Positions 1 to 7,927 are shown, numbered from the stretch's first letter. The stretch is DNA of 64,000 bases from Thiocapsa rosea (GCF_003634315.1 NZ_RBXL01000001.1:3390501-3454500); one strand, 5' to 3'. The notes: generated from the sequence alone by a model not told the origin. Numbers and translations are program-made.

Positions 1-592
1 AGGTGGCGTCCCAACTCGTGCGGTGCGACCCGGTGTCGGACCAATAGGCGACGAACTCCTCGACCTGGTCCTGGACCCAGTCGCGTGCGATACCCTGCTT
101 GGCGGCCCAACTCAGGACCCGCGCACCGGGACCCCAGTCGGGCGGAATCGGGCGCGCCGGATCGGGTCTGCGTTTCGGGGTCTGTTGCCCCCGGTGCAGG
201 GGCGTGACGCCCCCGCTTCGGGGATTCGGCCCCGTCGGGTCGAGCGGATCCAAGACGATCGCAGGTCCGTCGTCGAGGGGCATGGGTTCACTCCCCCACG
301 CCGTCTCCCCATCGCGGGTCGGCACCTGCGCGGGGGATGTGCCGACCGCAAGGCTATAGAGTGTGCGCTGCGGCCGGCTGCGCGCGCGGTGGATCAGACC
401 GCGCGCCTCGAGTGCCGCCAGACAACGCGTGACGGTGCGCCGATCGACCTCGGCACGCGCGGCCAGGCGCGACAACGACGGCCAGCAGCCACCCGCCTCG
501 TCGGCATGCTCGGCCAACGCCAGCAGGACCAAGCGCTGTGCCGGCGTTAGTCCACGGCAGTCCCAAGCCCAATCGCGTGCCGCTCGGCTCAT
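1..592 (-). CDS. Helix-turn-helix protein with DnaT-like domain (partial, 3' end outside window)
   Basis: The frame stays open from an ATG at 592 to the window edge (197 codons). Residues about 15-70 look like a winged helix: a segment on recognising conditions in many phage and plasmid replication proteins (AEHADEAGGCWPSLSRLA, then DRRTVTRCLAALEARGLI). After a Pro-rich linker a second domain begins with DWGPGARVLSWAAKQGI and continues with W and F spaced as in DnaT/phage O-type ssDNA-binding domains. The start overlaps the stop of the upstream XRE gene (ATGA), so the two are translationally coupled. Inference: replication or primosome-loading protein of the integrative element whose integrase lies at 3645-4817. 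The C terminus is not visible. Confidence 0.7.
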   Translation of the reverse strand, partial: MSRAARDWAWDCRGLTPAQRLVLLALAEHADEAGGCWPSLSRLAARAEVDRRTVTRCLAALEARGLIHRARSRPQRTLYSLAVGTSPAQVPTRDGETAWGSEPMPLDDGPAIVLDPLDPTGPNPRSGGVTPLHRGQQTPKRRPDPARPIPPDWGPGARVLSWAAKQGIARDWVQDQVEEFVAYWSDTGSHRTSWDAT

Positions 593-813
593 GTCGGGCG
601 CCCCTGCTCGGGGCGGCGTTGCAGCAGATCCACCACATCGACATCCAGAGCGCGGGCGATGCGGCGCAGGCTGGCGAGGGTCGGGTTGGCGTCGCCGGTC
701 TCGATGCGGCAGATCCAGGCTTGCGAGGCCCCGGCGCGCTTGGCCACCTCGGCTTGGGTCCGACCGGATCGCCTGCGCAGGTGACGGAGGTTTCCTCCGA
801 TGGTGCTCTTCAT
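589..813 (-). CDS. XRE-family DNA-binding regulator, 74 aa
   Basis: A small Cro/CI-type helix-turn-helix protein. The HTH spans about residues 10-62 (TQAEVAKRAGASQAWICRIE, then NPTLASLRRIARALDV). The ATG at 813 is preferred over a longer in-frame start at 888 because a GGAG lies about 7 bases upstream and the extra 25 residues are low complexity. Its stop overlaps the start of the DnaT-like gene. Inference: autoregulator or copy-control protein for that replication-type gene in the mobile element. No effector domain is present. Confidence 0.75.
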   Translation of the reverse strand: MKSTIGGNLRHLRRRSGRTQAEVAKRAGASQAWICRIETGDANPTLASLRRIARALDVDVVDLLQRRPEQGRPT

Positions 814-1329
814 TCCGGGCTCCGAATCGCTGTCTGTGATATCCGTGCCGGCAGGCCGGGCAGATCGTGACGCTGCCGCCGCCGACATGGAACGCGCTAG
901 AAATCGCCCCGCCGGCAGTGTGGCCGAAGCCTAAGCCGGTGCGGAAAGCGTCCTCGAACGCTGAACAGATGATAGGCCGATTGCGTGCGCGGCGAAGCAG
1001 CTCAAGATGACGCTTTTCGACGCCTTTCGCGTGTTTTGGGGTCTTTATCGGCTATCGGGAGCGACGTGGACCAGCGAGCCCGGCCGGGGCGGCCCGGCAC
1101 CCGAACAGTAGGAGACGAACAGGGGAGGATGACGGCTGGCCCGGGCTTGTGGCACTTTCCGCCGGTCCATGCGGTGGATGGACGGACGGCCCGATCGCCC
1201 GCGCAATCGCTGGAAGGTGTGCTCTGCCGATGGCGCGCGAGGCTCTGCGGTACCGTCGCGACCGGGCCGCATCGGCAATCGTCGCCCGACAGAGAAGCGG
1301 CCGCTCGCTTATGAGCAGCCGTCGTCGGA
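814..1329. other. Intergenic stretch without a supported gene
   Basis: About 516 bases upstream of the XRE gene. Short open frames exist on both strands, but none has a convincing ribosome-binding site, a recognisable domain or conserved composition. It presumably holds the XRE promoter and the downstream end of the membrane-protein gene. No repeat A or B copy was seen here. Confidence 0.4.
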
Positions 1330-1731
1330 TCAGGATGATTCGAGCATCGTCGCGATCGTAAAACTGATCAGACTCAAGACCAGCATGACAAACCCGATGG
1401 TCAAAATGATGTTGTCGGGCATGTCCGACAGGAACTCCACCAGGTACAGCGGGGCGATGGCGGCGAACATCAGCAGAGTGCCGAGCACCCGCAGCAGGCT
1501 ACGTTGCTGTCGGTGGCAGCGCTGAACCGCCGACGGTGCAGCCGCCATCGCGGGAAAATCGATCCGATGATCCGGATGCGCGGGTTCGAACGCATTGTCG
1601 TTCTTCAGATTGATGCCGCCGAAATCGATGCTCACCGCCGGCATCGCCACCTCCGACGGCCTCGGCTTGGGCACGCTGTCGCCCATAATCCCGCGAATTG
1701 TCGAACGGATTTCATCACTCTTGTCGACCAT
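1330..1731 (-). CDS. Small membrane protein of unknown function, 133 aa
   Basis: Two hydrophobic helices close to the C terminus (LLRVLGTLLMFAAIAPLYLV and IILTIGFVMLVLSLISF) follow a polar 75-residue N-terminal part, suggesting a cytoplasmic domain anchored by a hairpin in the inner membrane. The start at 1731 is chosen because GGAGG lies 8 bases upstream; an in-frame ATG at 1770 has no such site. I do not recognise the family. It lies between the XRE gene and the repressor on the same strand, so it belongs to the mobile element by position. Confidence 0.55.
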   Translation of the reverse strand: MVDKSDEIRSTIRGIMGDSVPKPRPSEVAMPAVSIDFGGINLKNDNAFEPAHPDHRIDFPAMAAAPSAVQRCHRQQRSLLRVLGTLLMFAAIAPLYLVEFLSDMPDNIILTIGFVMLVLSLISFTIATMLESS

Positions 1732-1883
1732 CGAAAAAACCTCCGCTGTCCCGTGATCCGAAATATGCACTTGATATCAAACACATCGGATCGTCGCCCA
1801 CGGCATCGACCGAGTCAACGCAAAAAAGCGTCGTGCAACCGTCACTCCGGGGCGGATTCGCTGAACCGTGCACTCGGTCACGT

Positions 1884-2354
1884 TCAGCTCGCCAGCCTGA
1901 CGAGCTCCAACACCGGCGCCTTGCGGACATCCTCGCTGCTGCGATAGAGGCTGTAGAGCGCCGCGACCAGCTTGGCCTTCTTCGTCGGCGTCAACGTGGC
2001 GCCGATCTCGTCGAGTCCGGCTTCCACGGACTCAAGCAGGGTTTCCAGCAAAGTCACGTCGACCGGGCCCCGGACCATCGCGTCCGTGCCGTCCTCGGCG
2101 TGGCCCTGTCCGGTTGCCAGCCAGAGCAGGGACACACCGGCTACGCGGGCGATATCGACCAGCTTGTCCGCCCCGGGTACGCTCGCGCCCGCGAGGTACT
2201 TGCGGAAGATGCTCTCGGAGATACCGCACTTTTGCGCGAACGCATTCGTGGACAGCACGCCCTTGGCGCGTGCCAGACGCGCCGCGAATCCGGCAGCATC
2301 CCAGAAGACTTCGTGAAATAAATCATAATCTTGATTGTCAGTCGTCATGGCCAT
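1884..2354 (-). CDS. CI-like HTH repressor of the integrative element, 156 aa
   Basis: The N-terminal half reads as a phage-repressor HTH (LSTNAFAQKCGISESIFRKY, then SVPGADKLVDIARVAGVSLLWLATG), the form common in CI/Xre regulators of prophages and ICEs. The C-terminal half (residues 85-156) is helical and does not contain a recognisable LexA/S24 self-cleavage domain, so induction by RecA-stimulated cleavage is not supported. It is transcribed divergently from the FlhD/FlhC-like genes across a short AT-rich region with repeated CGCTTTAT motifs. Inference: it keeps the activator operon off, as SetR does for setCD in SXT. ATGs at 2354 and 2348 are both possible starts. Confidence 0.75.
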   Translation of the reverse strand: MAMTTDNQDYDLFHEVFWDAAGFAARLARAKGVLSTNAFAQKCGISESIFRKYLAGASVPGADKLVDIARVAGVSLLWLATGQGHAEDGTDAMVRGPVDVTLLETLLESVEAGLDEIGATLTPTKKAKLVAALYSLYRSSEDVRKAPVLELVRLAS

Positions 2355-2380
2355 ACCACCCGAGTCGAGCGCTCAGAATT

Positions 2381-2452
2381 CGCTTTATAGCGCTTTTAAT
2401 GTCGCTTATTATGCTTTTTTGTTTGACAGTATCGCTTTATCCGCACGATTAT
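2381..2452 (+). promoter_or_regulatory. Divergent promoter/operator region between repressor and FlhDC-like genes
   Basis: TTGACA at 2423-2428 and GATTAT at 2447-2452, spaced 18 bases, form a plausible sigma70 promoter reading toward the FlhD-like gene. The motif CGCTTTAT occurs at 2381 (extended to CGCTTTATAGCG) and at 2433 inside the promoter spacer, with a related CGCTTATTAT at 2403. Repeated sites with one inside a promoter fit repressor operators. The repressor bound is inferred from gene order only. Confidence 0.5.
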
Positions 2453-2489
2453 AACACCATCAACATGTCTTTCTGCCGTGAGAACGAAG

Positions 2490-2846
2490 ATGACGGACAC
2501 ACCCTCGGCCCCCGACGGGGAACCCTCTCGGACAAGCCCTGCGCCCTGCCTCGATCACGAGGTCGATACCCTGAATCTGATGTGGCTGCTCGGCGCCCGC
2601 GAACTCGCCCGTTCGGACGCCGAAAAGGCCCTCTTGGTCTATGGTCTCGACCGGGAGTTGCTGGACATCCTGCGTCACGCCTCTCTCGCGATGCTGCGCG
2701 AGCTGGCCGCTTCGGGCGTGCTGTTGTTTCGACCGCGCTTTCGTTTGCGCTGGCTGCAGGAACGTCTTCGGACGACCGGGCTGTCCGCACTCGGGCCGGG
2801 GCTGCAGGTGATTCTGCTCTCCGCCGAGGAGGTCGCCCGACCGTGA
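2490..2846 (+). CDS. FlhD-like transcriptional activator subunit (SetD/AcaD type), 118 aa
   Basis: Residues about 20-100 follow the FlhD pattern: a helix containing NLMWLLGARELARSDAEKAL, then a Leu-rich dimerisation segment and FRPRFRLRWL, matching the FlhD core of hydrophobic dimer helices. FlhD acts only with FlhC as a heteromeric DNA-binding activator. The stop overlaps the GTG start of the FlhC-like gene (GTGA), giving coupled 1:1 translation. ATG 2490 is chosen; GTG 2478 is possible. Location between an element repressor and an integrase indicates control of element transfer genes, not flagella. The flagellar alternative is less likely because no flagellar gene is nearby. Confidence 0.7.
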   Translation: MTDTPSAPDGEPSRTSPAPCLDHEVDTLNLMWLLGARELARSDAEKALLVYGLDRELLDILRHASLAMLRELAASGVLLFRPRFRLRWLQERLRTTGLSALGPGLQVILLSAEEVARP

Positions 2847-3445
2847 GACTTCAGCATCACGCCAGAACACAGCTGGCGATTACCCTGATCACACGGGGCA
2901 TGCGCACCTCGCTCGTCGGACGGATCAGCGGTCTACGGCCGGCGTTGCTGCGCGAACTGCACCACGAGATCCACGGCTGCAAGCCTTTGCCCGGTCAGTT
3001 GCCGAGCACCGGCAGTCTCCTCGGCACGGCGCGTCGGCAGGCCACCGCGTCGGTGTTCGCGGGCTTATATCGCGCCTTCGGCGGTGCGGCGGTTCAGCGG
3101 AGCATCGACATCGAGGCGCTGCTCACGGGGCATCGCCTCTATCTGGAGCAGATGACGCGGCTGGCGGCATCCGACACGCTCGGTGCACCCCTCGACATCA
3201 ATCATGGCTGGGTGATCGCCCGCGACCTGACCACGGGGCTCGTGCTCTTCCGCACCTGCGAGCACTGTGCGATCCCGTACGTGCAAGGTGCGTTCTCACG
3301 TCGGGCCGTGGATTGTCCTATCTGTGCGTTGAAGGTGTCTCGGCCGTCGCGCGAGGGCGAGGACGACGCAAGGCCGAAGCGCATCACTTCCTCGAGTGCC
3401 GAGCAAGGCACTCCGAATCCGGATACGAGGCACGCAAGCGAATGA
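2843..3445 (+). CDS. FlhC-like transcriptional activator subunit (SetC/AcaC type), 200 aa
   Basis: Starts at GTG overlapping the FlhD-like stop. The protein has the FlhC layout: an N-terminal helical part with LRELHHEIHGCKPLPGQLPS, a central YLEQMTRL/AW-type segment, and a C-terminal four-cysteine zinc site at about C139, C142, C158 and C161 (CEHC, CPIC). These cysteines bind zinc in FlhC. About 35 residues beyond the zinc site are polar and probably disordered. The stop overlaps the next gene's ATG (ATGA), so three genes are co-translated. Function by family and context: partner of the FlhD-like protein in switching on an integrative element. Confidence 0.75.
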   Translation: MRLQHHARTQLAITLITRGMRTSLVGRISGLRPALLRELHHEIHGCKPLPGQLPSTGSLLGTARRQATASVFAGLYRAFGGAAVQRSIDIEALLTGHRLYLEQMTRLAASDTLGAPLDINHGWVIARDLTTGLVLFRTCEHCAIPYVQGAFSRRAVDCPICALKVSRPSREGEDDARPKRITSSSAEQGTPNPDTRHASE

Positions 3446-3789
3446 AGCGCCTCTACCACCGCCCGGAAGCCGCCGAGTACCTCGGGATGTCGGCTACGTC
3501 GTTCGACGCCGTCGCCGCACCGTTCCTGCCCCACATCCTGATCGGGCGCACGGGCAAGCGATATGACCGCGCGGATCTGGACGCGTGGGCCGATTCCCAG
3601 ACTAAAATCTATCCTGCGGGCGTCTCGCAAGGAGGTAGACAGGCATGCGAGACACGAAACACGCGCCGGGGCTCAAGCTCCGGGGCGACATCTGGCACAT
3701 CAACAAGATCGTCACGCTCGGAGGGGAGAGCGTCAGACTTCGCGAGTCAACTGGATGCCGCTCGGCAAAAGAGGCCGGCGTCGTCCTGA
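3442..3789 (+). CDS. Small HTH protein, excisionase-like, 115 aa
   Basis: The N terminus (KRLYHRPEAAEYLGMSATSF, then LIGRTGKRYDRADLDAWADS) is a MerR/AlpA-like winged helix of the kind found in excisionases and element-encoded regulators. It starts by ATGA overlap with the FlhC-like gene and ends 145 bases inside the integrase gene. The overlapping C-terminal tail (residues 68-115) is Ser/Arg/Thr-rich and looks like a by-product of integrase coding, so the functional protein is probably the first 60 or so residues. Inference: recombination directionality factor for the neighbouring integrase. Confidence 0.6.
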   Translation: MKRLYHRPEAAEYLGMSATSFDAVAAPFLPHILIGRTGKRYDRADLDAWADSQTKIYPAGVSQGGRQACETRNTRRGSSSGATSGTSTRSSRSEGRASDFASQLDAARQKRPASS

Positions 3790-4817
3790 ATCGGCGCGTT
3801 GCGGAGGTTCGGGCGCAGTTGCTTGCCGGGCCCGTCGTCGTCGCGCCGCCCGAGCACACATGGAGCGAGGCAGCGGCCGAGTACATCGCCGATCTGGAGC
3901 GGCGAGGTAAGGACAGCACACGCGCACTGCAGGACGTGCGGATGTTGTTGCCGGGAATCGGCGATCTTGCCTTGTCGCATGTGCATCAGCGAACGCTGCA
4001 AGGCTGGATCGATGCGCAGCGGGGGACGAGGTCGAGCGGAACCGTCGACCGGGCGTTGCGTACCGTCTCGACGGTGCTGAACTTCGCCGCGCGCGTGTTG
4101 CGGGACGGCAATACCCCGTGGCTTACGCTGGCCCCGCCGAGACTGCGGGCGCCGGATTGGGGGGAGCGCCAGCCGCGGCCGATCACTTGGGCCGAGCAGG
4201 ACGCATTGATCGAGGCCCTACGGTCGCACCTCGTCGGGCCTGTCCTGTTTGCGCTGGCGACGGGGGCGCGTCAAGCGGAGATCACGACGCTGAGATGGAA
4301 TCAGCACCGCGCACAGCAGGGGATGCCGACCGGGTCGGTGTGGTGGATTCCGCCCGAAGTGCGCAAGTCCAGCAGCCGCAAGAGCGCCAGCCAGCAAGAC
4401 GGGCGGTTCCTGATCTGCAATCGGGCCGCGCGGTCCGTGATCGAGCGGCAGCGCGGGAAGGATACCGAATGGGTGTTTCCGAGCACCGAGACCGACAAAG
4501 ACGGCAAGACCAGAGGGCTTTACCGGATCAACAACCACGGCTGGCGAACGGCATGCAAGGCCGCCGGACTGAGTATCCGGGTGCATGATCTTCGCCACAC
4601 GTTCGGGGCGCGGGCGGCGGACGCGGGGATTCCGCTCGACATCCGCAGATCGTTGCTCGGACACGAGCATCGCGACATCACGTTGCACTACAGCTCGCCG
4701 GGTTTGGCGAGGTTGCTCGAGGAGGCCGAGCGGGTGGTTCGTCCCGGCTCCGAGCTGCGGGTGATCCGGGAAGTCTTCGAGGTCCAAAATGGCACAAAAA
4801 CAGGTACAACAAACTAG
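3645..4817 (+). CDS. Tyrosine recombinase / integrase, 390 aa
   Basis: Catalyses site-specific integration and excision. Residues about 10-60 form an arm-type binding domain; 75-160 the core-binding SAM-like domain. The catalytic pocket is visible as Arg in ATGARQAEITTLRW (about 207), HDLRHTFGARAADAG (about 314-328), LLGHEHRDITLHY (about 336-349) with the Tyr nucleophile last. The ATG at 3645 is preceded by AGGAGG at 9 bases. The gene ends 33 bases from the CCA end of tRNA-Arg on the opposite strand, the normal position for an integrase that uses a tRNA 3' end as attachment site. Confidence 0.93.
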   Translation: MRDTKHAPGLKLRGDIWHINKIVTLGGESVRLRESTGCRSAKEAGVVLNRRVAEVRAQLLAGPVVVAPPEHTWSEAAAEYIADLERRGKDSTRALQDVRMLLPGIGDLALSHVHQRTLQGWIDAQRGTRSSGTVDRALRTVSTVLNFAARVLRDGNTPWLTLAPPRLRAPDWGERQPRPITWAEQDALIEALRSHLVGPVLFALATGARQAEITTLRWNQHRAQQGMPTGSVWWIPPEVRKSSSRKSASQQDGRFLICNRAARSVIERQRGKDTEWVFPSTETDKDGKTRGLYRINNHGWRTACKAAGLSIRVHDLRHTFGARAADAGIPLDIRRSLLGHEHRDITLHYSSPGLARLLEEAERVVRPGSELRVIREVFEVQNGTKTGTTN

Positions 4818-4849
4818 ACTAAAACGAATGGACTTGTAACGCGTTGATT

Positions 4850-4926
4850 TGGCGCGCCCGACAGGATTCGAACCTGTGACCCCAGCCTTCGGAGGGCTGT
4901 ACTCTATCCATCTGAGCTACGGGCGC
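4850..4926 (-). tRNA. tRNA-Arg (anticodon CCG)
   Basis: The reverse strand reads a complete cloverleaf of 77 bases: acceptor GCGCCCG pairing with CGGGCGC, D arm with GCTCAGATGGATAGAG, anticodon stem CAGCC/GGCTG around loop CTCCGAA (anticodon CCG, reading CGG), T arm ACAGG-TTCGAAT-CCTGT, discriminator G and an encoded CCA. The tRNA 3' end faces the integrase, so this is the likely chromosomal attachment site of the element to the left. Confidence 0.96.
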
Positions 4927-4979
4927 ATTGACGACTTTTGACTTCTAGCCTCGTGCCTGTCCGGAGCAGTGATTCCTAG

Positions 4980-5019
4980 CTTCGGAGGGCTGTACTCTAT
5001 CCATCTGAGCTACGGGCGC
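4980..5019 (-). repeat. Exact 40-bp copy of the 5' half of tRNA-Arg
   Basis: Bases 4980-5019 are identical to 4887-4926, i.e. the tRNA from its first base through the anticodon loop. No matching T arm or acceptor 3' strand follows on the reverse strand, so it cannot fold as a tRNA. It lies 53 bases upstream of the intact gene. It could be the relic of a tandem tRNA-Arg that lost its 3' half, or an att scar from an earlier integration or excision with crossover near the anticodon. Confidence 0.85.
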
Positions 5020-5184
5020 TTTGAGGGGTTTCGCTGTCCGGACTGCTGCGATTCGAGGCGAGATCGGGGTCTGGTTCGGCGAAGGCCCTGAAGGATACTG
5101 CGATCCGCCGCGGTCGTCCATGCCGATCTTGCGCTCTTGCGCTCGGGTTGAGCAGGGTCGGCTGTTGGTCGACACGTCCGAGGC

Positions 5185-5271
5185 TAAACCGCGCCTCACG
5201 CGGTATGCGAAATTTTCGGATGGGATCGGCCCCGGCAGAGTTGACGACCGATGGAGGCCGGCGCGGTTTAA
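5185..5271 (+). repeat. Repeat A, copy 1
   Basis: About 87 bp bounded by TAAACCGCG and CGCGGTTTAA, with the family core GGATGGGATCGGCCCCGG. Followed by a 23-base AT-rich spacer and repeat B copy 1, forming the composite A-spacer-B arrangement. Confidence 0.85.
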
Positions 5272-5294
5272 GAGATTAAAAAATAAATCATTTT

Positions 5295-5398
5295 GAACCG
5301 CCTCCCCGCGAATGGCCGTGGATGCACCAAACGTCGAGCTCACTCGTAAAGTGAGCATCTCGCTCTTAAAGTGAGCATCTCGCTCTGGACGCGGTTTA
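5295..5398 (+). repeat. Repeat B, copy 1, with internal duplication
   Basis: Repeat B carries the family core GTGAGCATCTCGCTC and ends GGACGCGGTTTA. In this copy about 20 bases including AAAGTGAGCATCTCGCTCT occur twice in tandem, making it longer than the usual 86 bp. The final TTA is the reverse complement of the TAA stop codon of the rep helicase gene. Confidence 0.85.
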
Positions 5399-7402
5399 GT
5401 CGACGTCGAGCATGCCTTTGAGCGCATGCAGATGGCTCAGGCCGCGGGCCTTGCGGTTCTCGGGGGTCTCCTGGCGCGCGTTGTCCCAGCACAGCTGATC
5501 CTTGGGCAGCTCGGAGAGGAATCGGCTGGGCTCGCTGGTCACCCACTCGCCGTAGCGTTTGCGCCGACGGGTGAGGGTGAAGGTGAGGGTGCGCTGGGCG
5601 CGGGTGATGCCGACATAGGCGAGTCGGCGTTCTTCCTCGATGGTCTCCTCTTCGATGCTGGTGCGGTGCGGGAGCAGCTCCTCTTCCATACCGACCAGGA
5701 AGACGTGGGGGAACTCCAGTCCCTTGGCGGCGTGCAGGGTCATGAGGCTGACTCGGTCGCCGCCTTCTTCCTCGTCCTGGCGCTCCATGACGTCCATCAG
5801 GGTGAGATGGCTTGCCATCTCGGCGAGGGACTTCTCCTGCAGCTCGCCCTTCTTGAGTGCGCCGAGCCAGTCGAGCAGATCGGTGATGTTGGCGTAACGG
5901 CGGTCGGCGACCGCCTGGCTGGAGGCGTGCTCGCGCAGCCAGGAGGCGTAGTCGATCGTCTCGACCAGGGTGCGCATGGTCCCGACCGGGTCGGTTTCGC
6001 CGCGACGGGCATGCTCGGAGACCAGCGCGGTGAAGGCGTGGAGGCGCTCGCGTTGGCGCTCGCTCAGGTGCTCGCCCAGCCCCAGCTCGCCGCAGGCATC
6101 CAGCAGGTGGATTCCTCGCTCGCGGGCATAGTTGGCGAGTTTCTCAAGGGTCGTCGGGCCGATCTCGCGGCGCGGGGTGTTGACGATGCGCAGGAAGGCA
6201 GCGTCGTCCTCCGGATTGGCGATCAGGCGCAGGTAGGCCATCAGGTCCTTCACCTCGGCGCGGGCGAAGAAGGAGGTGCCGCCGCTCAGGACATAGGGCA
6301 CGTTGTGCTCGCGCAGGGCCTTCTCGAAGGGGCGCGCCTGGTGGTTACCGCGATAGAGGATGGCGATGTCGCCGAAATCCGCCGCTTCGGCGAACTTCAG
6401 ATGCAGGATCTCGGAGACCACCTGCTCGGCTTCGTGGCCCTCGTCCTTGCAGTGCAGGACCCGCGGCGGCTCGCCCTGGCCGTGCTCGCTCCAGAGCCGC
6501 TTCTCGAAGACGTGCGGGTTGTTCGCGATGAGTGTATTGGCGAGTCCGAGGATGGTCGCGCTGGAGCGGTAGTTCTGCTCCAGCATGATGACCTTCAGAT
6601 GCGGGTAGTCGGTCTGCAGCCGGGCCAGGTTCTCGGGCCGTGCGCCGCGCCAGGCGTAGATGGATTGGTCGTCGTCGCCGACCACGGTGAAGGCCGCACG
6701 CGGGCCGACGAGCCGGCGCACCAGGTCGTATTGCGCCCCGTTGGTGTCCTGGTATTCATCGACCAGCAGATACCGGATCCGCCCTTGCCAGGTCTCGCGC
6801 AGCTCCGTGTGCTCGGCGAGCATCCGTGCCGGACCCAGGATGAGGTCGTCGAAGTCGACCGCGTTGTAGGCACGCAGACTGCGCTCGTAGTCGGCGTAGA
6901 ACGCGGCGAGTCGGGCCTCGAAGTCGTCTTCGGCCCGGCTGGCGGCCTGCGCGGGGTCGACTAAGTCGTTCTTCCAGCGCGAGATGCGGTGTTGGATGGC
7001 CGCCGGGCTGAAGGCATCGCCGCCTCTGGTGTGACGCAGGTGTTCCTTGATCAGCGCCTCGGCGTCCTGGGCGTCGAGCAAGGAGAAGCGCGGGCGCAGC
7101 CCGGCGTGCTCCGGGTGTCGACGCAGCATGTCGAGCCCAAGCGTGTGGAAGGTGGAGATCGTCAGGCCGCGTGTCTGCGCACCCCTGATCTGGCTGCCGA
7201 CCCGCTCGCGCATTTCCCGAGCCGCCTTGTTGGTGAAGGTGAGTGCGCAGATGTGGCGCGGCGAGATCCCGCCTTCGCCGATGAGGTGGGCGATCTTGCG
7301 GGTGATCACCCGTGTCTTGCCGGATCCGGCGCCGGCCAGGACCAGAAGCGGCCCGGCGGTGTAGTGCACCGCCTCGAGTTGTCGGGGGTTGAGTCCGGTC
7401 AT
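5396..7402 (-). CDS. rep: ATP-dependent DNA helicase Rep, 668 aa
   Basis: Superfamily 1A 3'-5' helicase of the UvrD/Rep group that helps forks pass protein roadblocks. Visible motifs: Q motif LNPRQLEAV, Walker A GAGSGKTR (about 24-31), Walker B LLVDEYQDTN (about 215), motif III VVGDDDQSIYAWRGA, motif VI VGITRAQRTL near residue 590. The phrase ARHICALTFTNKAAREM-type and ISTFHTLGLDMLRR region are closer to Rep than to UvrD, and the length fits Rep (about 670). The ATG at 7402 opens directly with MTGLNPRQ. The stop codon is supplied by repeat B. Confidence 0.95.
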   Translation of the reverse strand: MTGLNPRQLEAVHYTAGPLLVLAGAGSGKTRVITRKIAHLIGEGGISPRHICALTFTNKAAREMRERVGSQIRGAQTRGLTISTFHTLGLDMLRRHPEHAGLRPRFSLLDAQDAEALIKEHLRHTRGGDAFSPAAIQHRISRWKNDLVDPAQAASRAEDDFEARLAAFYADYERSLRAYNAVDFDDLILGPARMLAEHTELRETWQGRIRYLLVDEYQDTNGAQYDLVRRLVGPRAAFTVVGDDDQSIYAWRGARPENLARLQTDYPHLKVIMLEQNYRSSATILGLANTLIANNPHVFEKRLWSEHGQGEPPRVLHCKDEGHEAEQVVSEILHLKFAEAADFGDIAILYRGNHQARPFEKALREHNVPYVLSGGTSFFARAEVKDLMAYLRLIANPEDDAAFLRIVNTPRREIGPTTLEKLANYARERGIHLLDACGELGLGEHLSERQRERLHAFTALVSEHARRGETDPVGTMRTLVETIDYASWLREHASSQAVADRRYANITDLLDWLGALKKGELQEKSLAEMASHLTLMDVMERQDEEEGGDRVSLMTLHAAKGLEFPHVFLVGMEEELLPHRTSIEEETIEEERRLAYVGITRAQRTLTFTLTRRRKRYGEWVTSEPSRFLSELPKDQLCWDNARQETPENRKARGLSHLHALKGMLDVD

Positions 7403-7576
7403 GCAGGAACCTGTGGGGTCGAGACGATCGGGTCCTCGCGACGCGCGAGGCCGCCTCCGGTCGGGGCCGACAACGATACCCTATCGGCCCCGGTCGAGCG
7501 CATGTCCGAATGAGGCAATCCGGGTGCGTTCGTACTACCATGCAGATCTTTCAAACGACGGTGAGGTGGTGGTCCC

Positions 7577-7927
7577 GTGACGAAAACGATCCTGCTGACG
7601 ATCCCGCTGCTGCTCGGCCTCGGGGCGGCGTATGCGCAAGAGGAGCCACCGGCGGCTGCCGGCGGTGGTTTTCCGGAGGTGCCGACGGTGATTCCATCTC
7701 CGATCACCGGCGAGCCGGTGGAGCCCGAGATCACCATTATCGAATCCGGCGACGATGTCATCTACGAGTACCGCATCCGCGGGGTGCTCTATATGGTCCG
7801 GATCCAACCCCAGTTCGGACCGCCTTACTTCCTCTTCGACACCAATGGCGACGGCATCCTGGACATGCAGGAGAATGCGGCGAACAACATCTCGATCCCG
7901 CAGTGGGTCCTGTTCGAATGGAATTGA
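7577..7927 (+). CDS. DUF2782 periplasmic protein, 116 aa
   Basis: A signal peptide (KTILLTIPLLLGLGAAYA) is followed by a Pro-rich linker and a compact domain with EITIIESGDDVIYEYRIRG, LYMVRIQP and PYFLFDTNGDG, the DUF2782 signature. The GTG at 7577 has GGTGG just upstream. Function of DUF2782 is unknown; it occurs widely in gammaproteobacteria, often near core metabolism genes. It is the first gene of a plus-strand run before the TRAP permease genes, 137 bases away, so shared transcription is uncertain. Confidence 0.8.
   Translation: MTKTILLTIPLLLGLGAAYAQEEPPAAAGGGFPEVPTVIPSPITGEPVEPEITIIESGDDVIYEYRIRGVLYMVRIQPQFGPPYFLFDTNGDGILDMQENAANNISIPQWVLFEWN

Noticed and set aside
2114-3445. One 443-codon gene covering the FlhC-like region
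   Set aside because: Only the part from 2843 has family-like character; the upstream part is antisense to the repressor and out of frame with the FlhD-like gene. The GTG at 2843, coupled to flhD-like, is the better start.
2843-3445. Flagellar master regulator operon
   Set aside because: The genes sit between an element repressor and an integrase with no flagellar genes around, so element control is the better reading.
4980-5019. Second tRNA-Arg gene
   Set aside because: Only the 5' half is present; no T arm or acceptor 3' strand can be found for pairing.
5426-6964. Long plus-strand open frame (512 codons) opposite rep
   Set aside because: It lies entirely antisense to the well-supported rep helicase and encodes a low-complexity Leu/Gly/Val-rich sequence. 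High-GC DNA often leaves the antisense frame open.
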